This document shows positions 25,180-32,989 of a DNA stretch of 39,266 nucleotides, piece by piece. Origin of the DNA: Treponema sp. UBA1233 (GTDB lineage: Bacteria > Spirochaetota > Spirochaetia > Treponematales > Treponemataceae); contig DBWR01000024.1 in NCBI GenBank assembly GCA_002309305.1, positions 261-39,526 of the forward strand, written 5' to 3'. The translations under genes and the position numbers were made by a program. Below the pieces are notes generated by a model. It was not told where the DNA came from. It worked only from the letters and a program-made list of their open reading frames with translations, and did not search any database. Numbering within the stretch: the first letter of the stretch is position 1; the number at the start of each line of letters is the position of its first letter.

Positions 25180-26313
25180 ATGAAAAAAGTTTTATTGGCA
25201 ATAATAATATTTCTTTTGGCTGCAATTGGTTTTTCTGAAGAAAATATTTTCAATAAGGACTATATCTTTTCTTATTGTTATCAGGGGTTTTATGAGCAAG
25301 TAAGAACTGGCGATTTTAGATTTCAATTTGATTATGAAGAATATTGGAAAGAGTATGAAGCATCATATGGAACGGAAGATTATTCTTCAAACAAAGATGG
25401 TGAATGGGGTTATACTGAGCAGGAACCTTCAGAACCTCATTATTGGAAAAAATATTACAATTTCATAGTAATACATTTTTATGAAAATAAAATTCAATTT
25501 GGTTCAAATTGTTTTGGAAGGACTGATTTAATAGCAATACCCGATACTTTTGAAATTATAGAAGATAATATTTTAAAATATCATATTCTGAATATTAAAA
25601 AAGAAGATGAAGAATTATATGTTAATTCACAGTATTTTCCATTATATGAAAAACGGACACCATTTAATTTATTAATCAAAAAAGATGGCGATTATCTGAA
25701 ACTTTATTTAGACGAAATAGATAAGGAAAACTTTTTATTTGAATTAACTGCTTCCAGCAAAAAAGACATCAAATCTATGGAAAATTTTACAATTGGAAAA
25801 GTTTCTGAAAAACCGAAAGTATCTTATCCAAAATATAGTGATGGAAGAAGCAAATACATTATAAAAGACCCGCAGGAAAGAAAGCTTGAACGTGGGAAAT
25901 ATTATCGATTATTAGATTCTTGTGATTTGTTTAATAGCGAAAATGATTTTACAGGTATAAATTTAGATAAGAATGATATTGTTTTATTCCTAAATTATGA
26001 AGAAATCACCCCAGATCTTCCATGGATTGAAGATTTCCCTAATGATACATGGGTACACATTTTTTTATACAATGAATATAACAATATATTTATAGACGGA
26101 TATACTTATGGTTCCTATTTGCATGACTGTTATCTGGAAGAATCAGAAATCCCAGAGCTGGTAAGCGAATATGTAAAGAGCCATAAAATTTTAGAAGATG
26201 AACCAGAGGTAAAGGCTTCTTTTTCTCTTCCGCTTGTAATAATTGTGGCCTCAGCAGTGATACTTCTGCTGTTGTGTGTGGTAATCATCTTTATTGTAAG
26301 GAAGAAGAAATAG
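25180..26313 (+). CDS. exported single-pass membrane protein, unknown function
   Basis: The 377-residue protein starts with a signal peptide (MKKVLLAIIIFLLAAIGFSE) and ends in one membrane helix followed by RKKK, so most of it should be outside the cytoplasmic membrane. The body is acidic and rich in Tyr, Asn, Asp and Lys. A segment YPKYSDGRSKYIIKD is like WPRHADGTCDY in the SH3 protein at 27893, so the two share a family plan, and the region after it (KYYRLLDSCDLF...DGYTYGSYL) occupies the SH3 position. The start is set by the cassette's GAGGTGAG; a GTG at 25171 is inside that site. Low GC, unlike the core genes. Confidence 0.8.
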   Translation: MKKVLLAIIIFLLAAIGFSEENIFNKDYIFSYCYQGFYEQVRTGDFRFQFDYEEYWKEYEASYGTEDYSSNKDGEWGYTEQEPSEPHYWKKYYNFIVIHFYENKIQFGSNCFGRTDLIAIPDTFEIIEDNILKYHILNIKKEDEELYVNSQYFPLYEKRTPFNLLIKKDGDYLKLYLDEIDKENFLFELTASSKKDIKSMENFTIGKVSEKPKVSYPKYSDGRSKYIIKDPQERKLERGKYYRLLDSCDLFNSENDFTGINLDKNDIVLFLNYEEITPDLPWIEDFPNDTWVHIFLYNEYNNIFIDGYTYGSYLHDCYLEESEIPELVSEYVKSHKILEDEPEVKASFSLPLVIIVASAVILLLLCVVIIFIVRKKK

Positions 26314-26381
26314 CTTGACAAATAGTGATTTTTATTCAACCTCTAAATTTGACAAGAATTAAATTAGCGGAGATAAGATCC

Positions 26382-26729
26382 TTACAATTTCTGTGCTAAA
26401 GAAGGATCAATACTTAAAAGGTGAATAAGTTTCCGGGCGGTGGGGGAAGGTGTGCACTTGCCGCATTCCCATGCCTCTACGGTTCGCTTTGAAACTCCTA
26501 TTAAGGCTGCGAAAGATTTTTGTGTCATATTGAGGGAGGCCCGTTCCTTAGCGACATTGACATCCGGGAGACTCTGCTTTCTGGCGTATGTTTCAGCTCT
26601 AGCAGTTCCCTTTTCATAAGCCAATGCCTCATTCAGTCCCTGCATCAATCCATCGAAGAATGAGATGTTTTTGAAGTTGTCTGCAATTTCCTTTTCCGTA
26701 AGGGAAGATTCAAATTTAAGTTCTTTCAT
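26382..26729 (-). CDS. HigA/XRE-type antitoxin
   Basis: The 115-residue protein has a C-terminal helix-turn-helix of the XRE/HigA type (LNMTQKSFAALIGVSKRTVEAWECGKCTPSPTARKLIHLL) and an N-terminal segment that would fold onto the toxin. It lies 3 nt downstream of a RelE-like toxin in the same operon, toxin first, as in higBA pairs. AAGGAGG overlapping the end of the toxin gene gives strong translation. The HTH probably binds the palindrome in the operon promoter. Confidence 0.88.
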   Translation of the reverse strand: MKELKFESSLTEKEIADNFKNISFFDGLMQGLNEALAYEKGTARAETYARKQSLPDVNVAKERASLNMTQKSFAALIGVSKRTVEAWECGKCTPSPTARKLIHLLSIDPSLAQKL

Positions 26730-26732
26730 AAA

Positions 26733-27065
26733 CTATGCCTCCTTTTTAATCTCTTCGATGATGTGTTTTATAGCCTTTTTCTGTTCTGCCGTCAAGTTTT
26801 CCTGGACACTTTTCGGATATGCGAATAAGAAATACAGTTTTTCTTTTAACAGGACATCAAGATAAATAACTCTTCCACCCCCGCTTTTCCCATGATTGCC
26901 AAGTTTAATACGAATTTTTCTTGCACCACCAGTACCTTCGATAACATCTCCCAATTGGGGATTTTTCAAAAGTTCCTGCTCAAGTTCCCTTAAATTTTCA
27001 TCTGTCAACCCCATTGCCTTCCAGCAAGAATTAAAGGTTGCAGTAAAAACAAATTCCCTTGTCAT
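26733..27065 (-). CDS. RelE/HigB-type toxin
   Basis: The 110-residue protein resembles the RelE-superfamily group paired with HTH antitoxins: MTREFVFTATF at the start, GDVIEGTGGARKIRIKLGNHGKSGGGRVIYLDV in the middle, and KLYFLFAYPKSVQENLTAEQKKAIKHIIE at the end. Such toxins cleave mRNA on the ribosome. ATG 27065 matches the usual family start, but no ribosome binding site precedes it: the predicted transcription start falls on or next to the ATG. The gene is on the opposite strand to its exported-protein neighbours. Confidence 0.88.
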   Translation of the reverse strand: MTREFVFTATFNSCWKAMGLTDENLRELEQELLKNPQLGDVIEGTGGARKIRIKLGNHGKSGGGRVIYLDVLLKEKLYFLFAYPKSVQENLTAEQKKAIKHIIEEIKKEA

Positions 27066-27071
27066 AACTTA

Positions 27072-27101
27072 ATTATATACGATATTATCGTATATTGTCA
27101 A
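27072..27101 (-). promoter_or_regulatory. toxin-antitoxin promoter with 21-bp palindromic operator
   Basis: On the minus strand TTGACA (27101-27096), an 18-bp spacer and TATAAT (27077-27072) form a near-consensus promoter. A perfect palindrome (27075-27095, ATATACGATA-T-TATCGTATAT) fills the spacer and overlaps the -10, a typical autoregulatory operator. Confidence 0.75.
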
Positions 27102-27149
27102 TGATTTATATAGAAAATAATTTATGCCTTTTTCAAACATCAAAATACG

Positions 27150-27202
27150 GAATTATGAATTATGAATAGGGTGATTTTTAAGAATTATGAATTATGAATT
27201 AT
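27150..27202 (+). repeat. heptamer (GAATTAT) repeats, two short runs
   Basis: Two units at 27150-27163 and three at 27182-27202 flank an 18-bp non-repeat stretch. The second run leads directly into promoter cassette copy 2. Confidence 0.8.
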
Positions 27203-27205
27203 CTA

Positions 27206-27234
27206 TTGACGCACGCTCTCAAAGATGTCATAAT
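27206..27234 (+). promoter_or_regulatory. repeated promoter cassette, copy 2 (diverged)
   Basis: TTGACG (27206-27211), a 17-bp spacer ending TGT and CATAAT (27229-27234) keep the cassette layout, but the spacer and the leader before GAGGTGAG differ from the other copies. It drives only a 14-residue stub. Confidence 0.65.
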
Positions 27235-27265
27235 TTAATAGAATAAAAAGTTTGAGGTGAGTATT

Positions 27266-27310
27266 ATGAAAAAAAGTGTTATCTTGCTGGCCATTGTTTT
27301 TTTTCTGTAA
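27266..27310 (+). pseudogene. signal-peptide stub of a lost exported protein
   Basis: Behind cassette copy 2, an ATG with a good ribosome binding site encodes MKKSVILLAIVFFL and then a stop. The rest of the gene is not recognisable in 27311-27459, where only short open frames and a few A/T runs are seen. A slip in the T8 run at 27298-27304 or a deletion would explain it. Confidence 0.6.
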
Positions 27311-27459
27311 TTTTTTTTCTAAGCTCAAAACAACAATAGAAAAATATAAGTAATGACAATTTCCTTTCCCGGAAGGAGAAAGTCATCAGGTATTTGACAT
27401 ATAAAGCTGCTGCATGAGAGGATTGCCGGGAATCCCTGCAGAGGTAAATATTTAATTAA

Positions 27460-27508
27460 GAATTAAGAATTATGAATTATGAATTATGAATTATGAATTA
27501 TGAATTAT
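27460..27508 (+). repeat. heptamer array, one GAATTAA and six GAATTAT units
   Basis: Seven consecutive 7-bp units. The start codon of the broken frame at 27500 lies in the last units, so the array has replaced that gene's original 5' end. Confidence 0.85.
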
Positions 27509-27891
27509 GAAGGGCTGACTAAAAAATATGCTGAAAAATCAAAAATTCTGGAAAAAGAAGTAAAGCAGAAAAGGGAAGATTATTCAATAAAAGTCTTAAA
27601 ATCTAAATACTATTATTATAATCCGATGGTTTTCCTGCACCATATGGATAAGGCATTGAGCAGTAACATACATGCTGTTGAGTTGTTAGAAGTACAGAGA
27701 AGGGTTATGAGTATGATAAAATACATGGTTGCCAGATAGCTAATGTTGGAAATGATAATAAGGAAATGCGTGAAAAAGATAAGGATTCTTTTAATACAAA
27801 GAAACCGCTTAGATATTTTTATAATCCAAATCAAAAATTTAGAAAAGATTATAGTCTTAATATAGAAAATTTAGAAAAAAGGGAGCGTTAA
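27500..27891 (+). pseudogene. truncated and frameshifted gene fragment, unknown family
   Basis: One frame (27500-27739) gives a Lys/Tyr-rich sequence, LTKKYAEKSKILEKEVKQK..., entering from the heptamer array. Near 27700 the sense continues better one frame over as GYEYDKIHGCQIANVGND... to a stop at 27891. Together they read as the 3' part of one gene with its 5' end lost and a frameshift inside. I do not recognise the product. It ends just before the ATG of the SH3 gene. Confidence 0.5.
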
Positions 27892-27892
27892 A

Positions 27893-28921
27893 ATGAAAAA
27901 GAAAGTTTTTTGTTCATTTCTTATAACTATATTTGTTTTACAGATTGTAATGGCAAACGATTTAATGTCTTTTATTGAAGGTAAAGATTTTTTTCCAATA
28001 GAATTCCTTGAAATACTTAAAAGTGAAGATAGAAATACGGTTTTAAATTTTAATCCAGATATTATAAAAAATACTGAATATGATTTTGCTTATGAAAGAA
28101 ATACTGCTTGGTACGATACGGGTACATTTAGTTATTTATTTTTAACCAAAAAAGAAAACGAAATTGAATTAGGCCGAGGTTTGTATATTAATATTGATAA
28201 ATGTTTAGAAAGAAAAGGAAAATATATTCTTTTGGGAAAACAAACAGAGTTTTCTAAAGGTGCTTATTATTCAATACCTTCAATAATTGATATAGACCCT
28301 TTAATAGATTTAGATGAATCTGACAAAATAGAAATTAGATTAGATGGAGATTATTTGACTTTTTCAGTAAAATCGAGAAATTTTTATCAGGAATATTTTT
28401 TTGCTGATAAAAATACAATTGAACAAATCGTATCATTAATAACAACAAACAAATGTGACTTATCAAAAGTAACCTGGCCTCGTCATGCAGATGGCACATG
28501 CGACTACGATGAAAACAACAAAACAACAAAATCACCTGTTTCGACTAGTTCAACCACCACAGCTCCATCCACCAACGTTACCGTCAACAAAACCATGTCC
28601 GTAACTGAAAACCTCAAACTCCGCTCAGCAGAAGCAACAACGTCTAAAGCCCTTACCGTAATGGCTGCCGGAACAAAAGTAAAAATCCTAGAATTAGGCA
28701 AAGCCGAAAACATCGACGGCATAGACAGTAACTGGGTAAAAGTTGAGGTTCTTGCAGACGCAAAAGACCGCGACGGTAAACCGATAAAAGCTGGAACAGT
28801 CGGCTGGTGTTATGGCGGCTACCTTGAAGAAACAAAGCAGAATGATGAAAAACAGGCCGTAAAAAAGGACGGAAAAAAAAGAAGAAAAAATGACATAGTA
28901 AGGTTATATATATGGACATAA
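27893..28921 (+). CDS. exported SH3-domain protein, mosaic composition
   Basis: The 342-residue protein has a signal peptide (to about residue 21), an AT-rich-coded N-terminal domain of unknown function (to ~195), a WPRHADGTCDYD junction, a Thr/Ser linker and a bacterial SH3 domain (SVTENLKLRSAEATTSKALTV...GTVGWCYGGYLEE, about 237-310). Bacterial SH3 domains often bind cell wall. The third base and overall GC jump at about 28480: the SH3 part uses many C-ending codons, the first part almost none. The end (KKDGKKRRKND...) is Lys/Arg-rich, with no membrane helix where relatives here have one, so the true C-terminus may have been lost in a poly-A run near 28870. GGGAG precedes the start; the next gene overlaps by 10 nt. 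Confidence 0.8.
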   Translation: MKKKVFCSFLITIFVLQIVMANDLMSFIEGKDFFPIEFLEILKSEDRNTVLNFNPDIIKNTEYDFAYERNTAWYDTGTFSYLFLTKKENEIELGRGLYINIDKCLERKGKYILLGKQTEFSKGAYYSIPSIIDIDPLIDLDESDKIEIRLDGDYLTFSVKSRNFYQEYFFADKNTIEQIVSLITTNKCDLSKVTWPRHADGTCDYDENNKTTKSPVSTSSTTTAPSTNVTVNKTMSVTENLKLRSAEATTSKALTVMAAGTKVKILELGKAENIDGIDSNWVKVEVLADAKDRDGKPIKAGTVGWCYGGYLEETKQNDEKQAVKKDGKKRRKNDIVRLYIWT

Positions 28922-30228
28922 AAAAAATATTTGGTATTATTATTTGCATATCTTTAGCAAAGGTGGTTTATGCGAATGCCCCTAATTCCTTTGTAGTTGA
29001 ACCATTGCTTTTACCTGATGATGAAATTACGATAATGAGAGAGAGCGTGACTTTTTCTGGAGTAAAGATTAGTGTCGATTATGAATTAAGGAATAATTTA
29101 AATGAGAAAACATCAAAAAGTCTTAAAATAGACTGCTATCCTACAAATGGTGGCAGATGGTTATATGGTCCCGTTTTTGTTCCTGATAATTTAAGAATAT
29201 ATGAGAATGGGAAAGAGATTTCTTTTTCTATAATTTTTAATGGCATTGAATATAATAATTTTGAGTTAATATCAGAAAGAACTGAAGGCAAAAGTACAAT
29301 AGTTATACAACTTAATTTTGATAAAAATGAAGAAAAACAAGTAACAGTTAAGTATGATAATAATGCTGAAATTTTAAAATACGAATTAGATACAGGAAAT
29401 AGATTGGTTGAAAGACATTTTTTTAATCTAAATAGTATGGAAAAAAAAGTATTTTATATTCCAGATGATAAAAATCTCAATGAATATGAAGGTTTTGCTT
29501 TGTTTGATTTTCTTATAAAAAATGAAACTGGATATTGTGTTACAGATTATTGTAGAAAATATGATGAAAAAACTTTTGTCTGGTTTTTACAGGTTCCTGA
29601 TAATATAGATGAAATAATTTGCCGCCAGGATTATTTTTATCCGTTAGGTGATTTTTCCTCTTATGCCTTAATATATAAAGAAGCTTTTGTAGACTTGGAA
29701 GAACCAATAGTGTTACGATTTAAAAATAAAAATTTATCTAAAGAATTATTGTCTAAAAGTGATGTGTTTGCTTTGTCTAAAAAGCAGCTTTCAATTTTGA
29801 GGAATTCTTTTTATGCTAAATATGGATGTAATTTTGAAAAAATAGAAATAAAAAAATATTTTGATGCTAACTGTGAAGTTCAAGGTATAAAATATAAGAC
29901 TAATTTAAATTTTTCGGAATCTGTTTTTAATGAAATTGAAAAGAAAAATATAGAATTGATAAGATATATGGAAAATAAAAAAGAAGCTTTGTTTTTTCAA
30001 CAAGTAGAAAAATTGGAAACAGAAGAATCAGTAGATAATACTGATTTTAAAAAAAAAGAAGAAAAAATAAGTGATAATAATCAGTTAGAACAAGATGATG
30101 AACCTGTTGGAAAAAAGAGCTCATCCCTCGTACTGCCTGTAATTCTTATTTGTGCAGGAGTGCTGCAGATTGTAATAGCTATTATTGTTCTTGTTAAGAA
30201 GAAGGCGGAAAGGCAGGAAAATAGGTAA
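28912..30228 (+). CDS. exported YARHG-domain membrane protein
   Basis: The 438-residue protein has an N-terminal signal peptide (ending about VYA), a large beta-rich exported domain, and from about residue 290 a YARHG-type domain (LSKKQLSILRNSFYAKYGC...NFSESVFNEIEKKNIELIRYME), here with YAKYG in place of the name motif. A charged spacer (KKKEEK, EQDDEPVGKK) leads to a C-terminal membrane helix and KKKAERQ. YARHG is an extracellular domain of unknown function. It overlaps the SH3 gene by 10 nt and shares the exported-body/tail-anchor plan with the protein at 25180. Very AT-rich. Confidence 0.8.
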   Translation: MDIKKIFGIIICISLAKVVYANAPNSFVVEPLLLPDDEITIMRESVTFSGVKISVDYELRNNLNEKTSKSLKIDCYPTNGGRWLYGPVFVPDNLRIYENGKEISFSIIFNGIEYNNFELISERTEGKSTIVIQLNFDKNEEKQVTVKYDNNAEILKYELDTGNRLVERHFFNLNSMEKKVFYIPDDKNLNEYEGFALFDFLIKNETGYCVTDYCRKYDEKTFVWFLQVPDNIDEIICRQDYFYPLGDFSSYALIYKEAFVDLEEPIVLRFKNKNLSKELLSKSDVFALSKKQLSILRNSFYAKYGCNFEKIEIKKYFDANCEVQGIKYKTNLNFSESVFNEIEKKNIELIRYMENKKEALFFQQVEKLETEESVDNTDFKKKEEKISDNNQLEQDDEPVGKKSSSLVLPVILICAGVLQIVIAIIVLVKKKAERQENR

Positions 30229-30256
30229 TGAACATTCAAGAGGAGGGGAAAATTCC

Positions 30257-30285
30257 TTGACATCATATTAAAACAATTGTATTAT
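30257..30285 (+). promoter_or_regulatory. strong sigma-70-type promoter before a broken ATPase gene
   Basis: TTGACA (30257-30262), a 17-bp spacer and TATTAT (30280-30285) are close to consensus and would start transcription near 30292, just before the ATG of the deleted DUF4143 gene. Confidence 0.6.
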
Positions 30286-30296
30286 ACAAAATAGGA

Positions 30297-31359
30297 ATGG
30301 TATTCCGAAAATGTATAAATAGATACAGATCCGGAACTTTTTCTTCAAAAATATGAACCGCCGGTTATTATTGATGAAATTCAGTATGCTCCGGAATTGT
30401 TGCCATACATTAAAATTAGGATCGATAAAAACAGAAAAAAAGGTATGTACTATCTTACAGGTAGTCAGATGTTTCGTCTTATGAAGGATGTGAGCGAATC
30501 TCTTGCCGGACGTGTTGGAATCATTCAGTTATATGGTTTTAGTCGTGCTGAAGTTTCTGGAAAGGATGAGAAGCCGTTTTTACCATCTGAGGATTTGAAT
30601 CCGAAACTTGTAGAAACAATTACAACTGTGTTTGATAAAATCTACAGAGGCTCCATGCCTTTGATGATTGTCGATAAAGAACTGAATCCTGAAGCTTTTT
30701 TTGGTGAATATGTTCAGACTTATCTTGAGCGTGATATCCGTGAATTGGGGGAAATCAGAAATGAACGTAAATTCATTCAATTTCTTTCCTGCGTTGCGGT
30801 TCGTACGGGACAGGAGTTAAACCTTTCAGATATGGCAAAAGATATAGGTATTGATTCAAAGACTGCTGACAGCTGGTTGTCACTTTTGGTAACTACGGGA
30901 ATTGTTTATCTTCTGCAGCCATATTCGGGAAATGTAATAAAACGCATTGTAAAACGGCCAAAGCTCTATATGATGGATACAGGATTGGCTTGTTATCTTG
31001 GTATGTGGAATAATCCCCGAGCCCTGGAAGTTTCTGCTATGTCGGGTCAATTATTTGAAACATATGTGGTGTCAGAAATAATTAAGACATACACAAATAA
31101 TGGAATAGATGTCAGAAGTCGTTTTTCATACTATCGTGATAATAATGGAAAGGAAATTGATCTGATTATTCAGGAAAATGACAGACTTTATCCCATAGAA
31201 ATAAAGAAGAGTTCAGATCCCGGAAAAGATGCAATAAAGAATTTTTCTGTTCTTTCAAGTCTGGATAAATCTATTGGCAAAGCTGCTGTCATCTGCCTGT
31301 CTCCAATAACTGTACCACTGGATTCTCAGACAGTTCAACTTCCGATTTCTGTTATGTGA
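30297..31359 (+). pseudogene. AAA_14/DUF4143 ATPase with internal deletion
   Basis: The start codon and about eight codons (ATG 30297, MVFRKCINR) remain, then the frame changes and the protein resumes in another frame from 30319 with DPELFLQKYEPPVIIDEIQYAPELL, which holds the Walker B Asp-Glu. The whole Walker A region (about 60 residues in the family) is missing, so no ATPase can be made from the proper start. The rest is intact: sensor region YYLTGSQMF, VQTYLERDIRELG, the winged-helix part, and the C-terminal DUF4143 PD-(D/E)XK-like domain with GKEIDLIIQENDRLYPIEIKK. A protein from the TTG at 30397 could still be translated. Confidence 0.75.
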
Positions 31360-31424
31360 ATTGTTCGGCAAAAGAACAAGACGAAGAAAGTTATGGATAG
31401 GAATTGAGAATTATGAATTATCTA

Positions 31425-31453
31425 TTGACGCTTGCAATCAAAAGTGTCATACT
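31425..31453 (+). promoter_or_regulatory. repeated promoter cassette, copy 3
   Basis: TTGACG (31425-31430), a 17-bp spacer ending TGT and CATACT (31448-31453), preceded by two GAATTAT units and followed by GAGGTGAG before the ATG at 31480. It is almost identical to copy 4 at 32333. Confidence 0.75.
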
Positions 31454-31479
31454 TTTATAAAACGTTTGAGGTGAGTATT

Positions 31480-32028
31480 ATGAAAAAGAATTCTTTGTTT
31501 TTTTTCGCGTTGATTTTCGTTTTTTTCGGCTGCAAATCCACACAGACAAAGGAGACGGGAATGTCTTCCCTGATTTCGTTTGGGTATGAGGGGAATGTAC
31601 AGAGAATTTCCAAGGCAAACGAATATACACTCGACTCCGAGGAATTTGATTTGTACTTTGACTGGGATGCCGATGAATACGCATTATGCCTCTTTGCCCA
31701 TTATAACCCGACTTATCAGCACAAATACACATTACCGATTGCCTGCGACGATACGGAAATTTTCCCACTTGGCAGTGGACGTGCAGAATACCCGCTAGAC
31801 CCAAGCAAAGGTTATGTTCTGACAGTTAGCGATAGCGAGTCATTCAGCTATATCTTTGGAGATAGGAAAATAGACACGGAAAACGGCTTCATGCTTCCTG
31901 TACGTACAATAGCAGACATGTCCGGCAAGTACGACGGCGACATATACATCAGCTTTTTTTCAGACTTCAACAAAAACAGGATGATCGAGCAAGACGAATA
32001 CGCCACATTAACCTTGCATATTCACTAA
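31480..32028 (+). CDS. lipoprotein of unknown function
   Basis: The 182-residue protein has a lipoprotein signal peptide ending FFGC (Cys18), so it should be membrane-anchored. The mature part is acidic, with an aromatic-rich beta-type pattern (DLYFDWDADEYALCLFAHYNP, YIFGDRKIDTENGFMLPV) and ends DGDIYISFFSDFNKNRMIEQDEYATLTLHIH; the DFNKNRMIEQDE stretch is like a single EF-hand calcium loop (D-x-N-x-N). I do not recognise a family. GC is higher than in neighbouring island genes. The start is set by the cassette's GAGGTGAG. Confidence 0.78.
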   Translation: MKKNSLFFFALIFVFFGCKSTQTKETGMSSLISFGYEGNVQRISKANEYTLDSEEFDLYFDWDADEYALCLFAHYNPTYQHKYTLPIACDDTEIFPLGSGRAEYPLDPSKGYVLTVSDSESFSYIFGDRKIDTENGFMLPVRTIADMSGKYDGDIYISFFSDFNKNRMIEQDEYATLTLHIH

Positions 32029-32044
32029 ATTCCAGAGGTAAATC

Positions 32045-32239
32045 ATGGCAGACGGAATGGAAGACCTTAAGGAAAAGAATCTGGACTCCAAAAAGGATCG
32101 TGACAGGGCGATTCGAGATTACGGAAAGTGGAGGAGCTTTCAGGGCCGTGAGGATGCGGAAATGCTTCAGGAAAAAACATCATCGTGGAGCGCCAAAAGG
32201 GATGAGCGAGGGGATTATGACAGCTATGATGAATTCTGA
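32045..32239 (+). CDS. small charged protein, 64 residues, unknown function
   Basis: This short protein (MADGMEDLKEKNLDSKKDRDRAIRD-type start, written here only in part) is made almost wholly of charged residues, with no signal peptide or membrane segment, and is likely helical and cytoplasmic. GAGGT lies 6 nt before the ATG, 16 nt after the lipoprotein stop, so they are probably cotranscribed. A copy of its start is truncated at 25098, which shows that the gene belongs to the duplicated material. I do not recognise a family. Confidence 0.65.
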   Translation: MADGMEDLKEKNLDSKKDRDRAIRDYGKWRSFQGREDAEMLQEKTSSWSAKRDERGDYDSYDEF

Positions 32240-32252
32240 TATTAAGAATGCA

Positions 32253-32329
32253 GAATTATGAATTATGAATTATGAATTATGAATTATGAATTATGAATTA
32301 TGAATTATGAATTATGAATTATGAATTAT
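32253..32329 (+). repeat. 11 perfect tandem copies of GAATTAT
   Basis: Seventy-seven bases are eleven exact 7-bp units, ending one base before promoter cassette copy 4. This is the longest and purest array in the window, so it is the likeliest to vary in length. Confidence 0.92.
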
Positions 32330-32332
32330 CTA

Positions 32333-32361
32333 TTGACGCTTGCAATTAAAAATGTCATACT
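32333..32361 (+). promoter_or_regulatory. repeated promoter cassette, copy 4
   Basis: TTGACG (32333-32338), a 17-bp spacer ending TGT and CATACT (32356-32361). The leader and GAGGTGAG (32376-32383) match copies 1 and 3. The -35 lies 3 bp after the 11-unit heptamer array. Confidence 0.75.
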
Positions 32362-32389
32362 TTTATAAAACGTTTGAGGTGAGAAAATT

Positions 32390-32989
32390 ATGAAAAAGAA
32401 ATCTTTTCTTTATCTGTTTTTAATGATGATTGTTATTTCACCTCTGTCGGCAAGAGATTATCTTTCTCTGGGGTTCACTGTTGATTTGGGGTTTAATTGC
32501 GATGAAGAAGTCATCGATAAAATGGGGTTGATGTTTCCAAAGCCCAGCATCTTTATTGGAGTTAATCATTACAAAGAAAATGAAACAACGGGATTTCATA
32601 TAGACGGAAACATCATTTTGAGCCACGATAAAAATGCTTTTTATATGGGATTATCTTCTTTGATAGGACCTTCGTTTCTTTTTCCTTTTGAAAATGAAAG
32701 CGGTTTCATAATTTCTCCAGGTCTTTCTGCAGGTTTTATTCTTGGAGGATCATCGGATGAAGAAAAAAATACGGACACCACTATTGGACAGGCTTACTTG
32801 GGTATAGGAACTAATGTCATGTATTTTTTTAGGTCCGGATTCAGCATCGGACTTAGTTTAAACTATTATCCCCTAATGTTTGTATATCATTCAAACGAAG
32901 AAAATAATATTATAAATAAATTTTCAAAAAGAGAAAACTACTTTTCAATTGGAATAAGCATTGCTTATACCGATTGGTTTAATTATTAG
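32390..32989 (+). CDS. small exported protein, probable outer membrane beta-barrel
   Basis: The 199-residue protein has a signal peptide cleaved about after SARD (residue 20-22) and then alternating hydrophobic/polar strands: YLSLGFTVDLGFN, SIFIGVNHY, AFYMGLSSLIGPSFLF, GLSAGFILGG, AYLGIGTNVMYFF, FSIGLSLNYYP and a final strand FSIGISIAYTDWFNY ending in an aromatic residue. Length, strand count (about eight) and the terminal aromatic fit a small outer membrane barrel. It is driven by cassette copy 4. No family recognised. Confidence 0.72.
   Translation: MKKKSFLYLFLMMIVISPLSARDYLSLGFTVDLGFNCDEEVIDKMGLMFPKPSIFIGVNHYKENETTGFHIDGNIILSHDKNAFYMGLSSLIGPSFLFPFENESGFIISPGLSAGFILGGSSDEEKNTDTTIGQAYLGIGTNVMYFFRSGFSIGLSLNYYPLMFVYHSNEENNIINKFSKRENYFSIGISIAYTDWFNY

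Noticed and set aside
28500..28540. DGR template repeat (AAC-rich run)
   Set aside because: The run of AAC codons encodes the Asn/Lys/Thr linker of the SH3 protein and has no resemblance to the variable regions at 946 or 3142.
32253..32329. CRISPR array
   Set aside because: The repeat unit is 7 bp with no spacers, and no cas genes are present.
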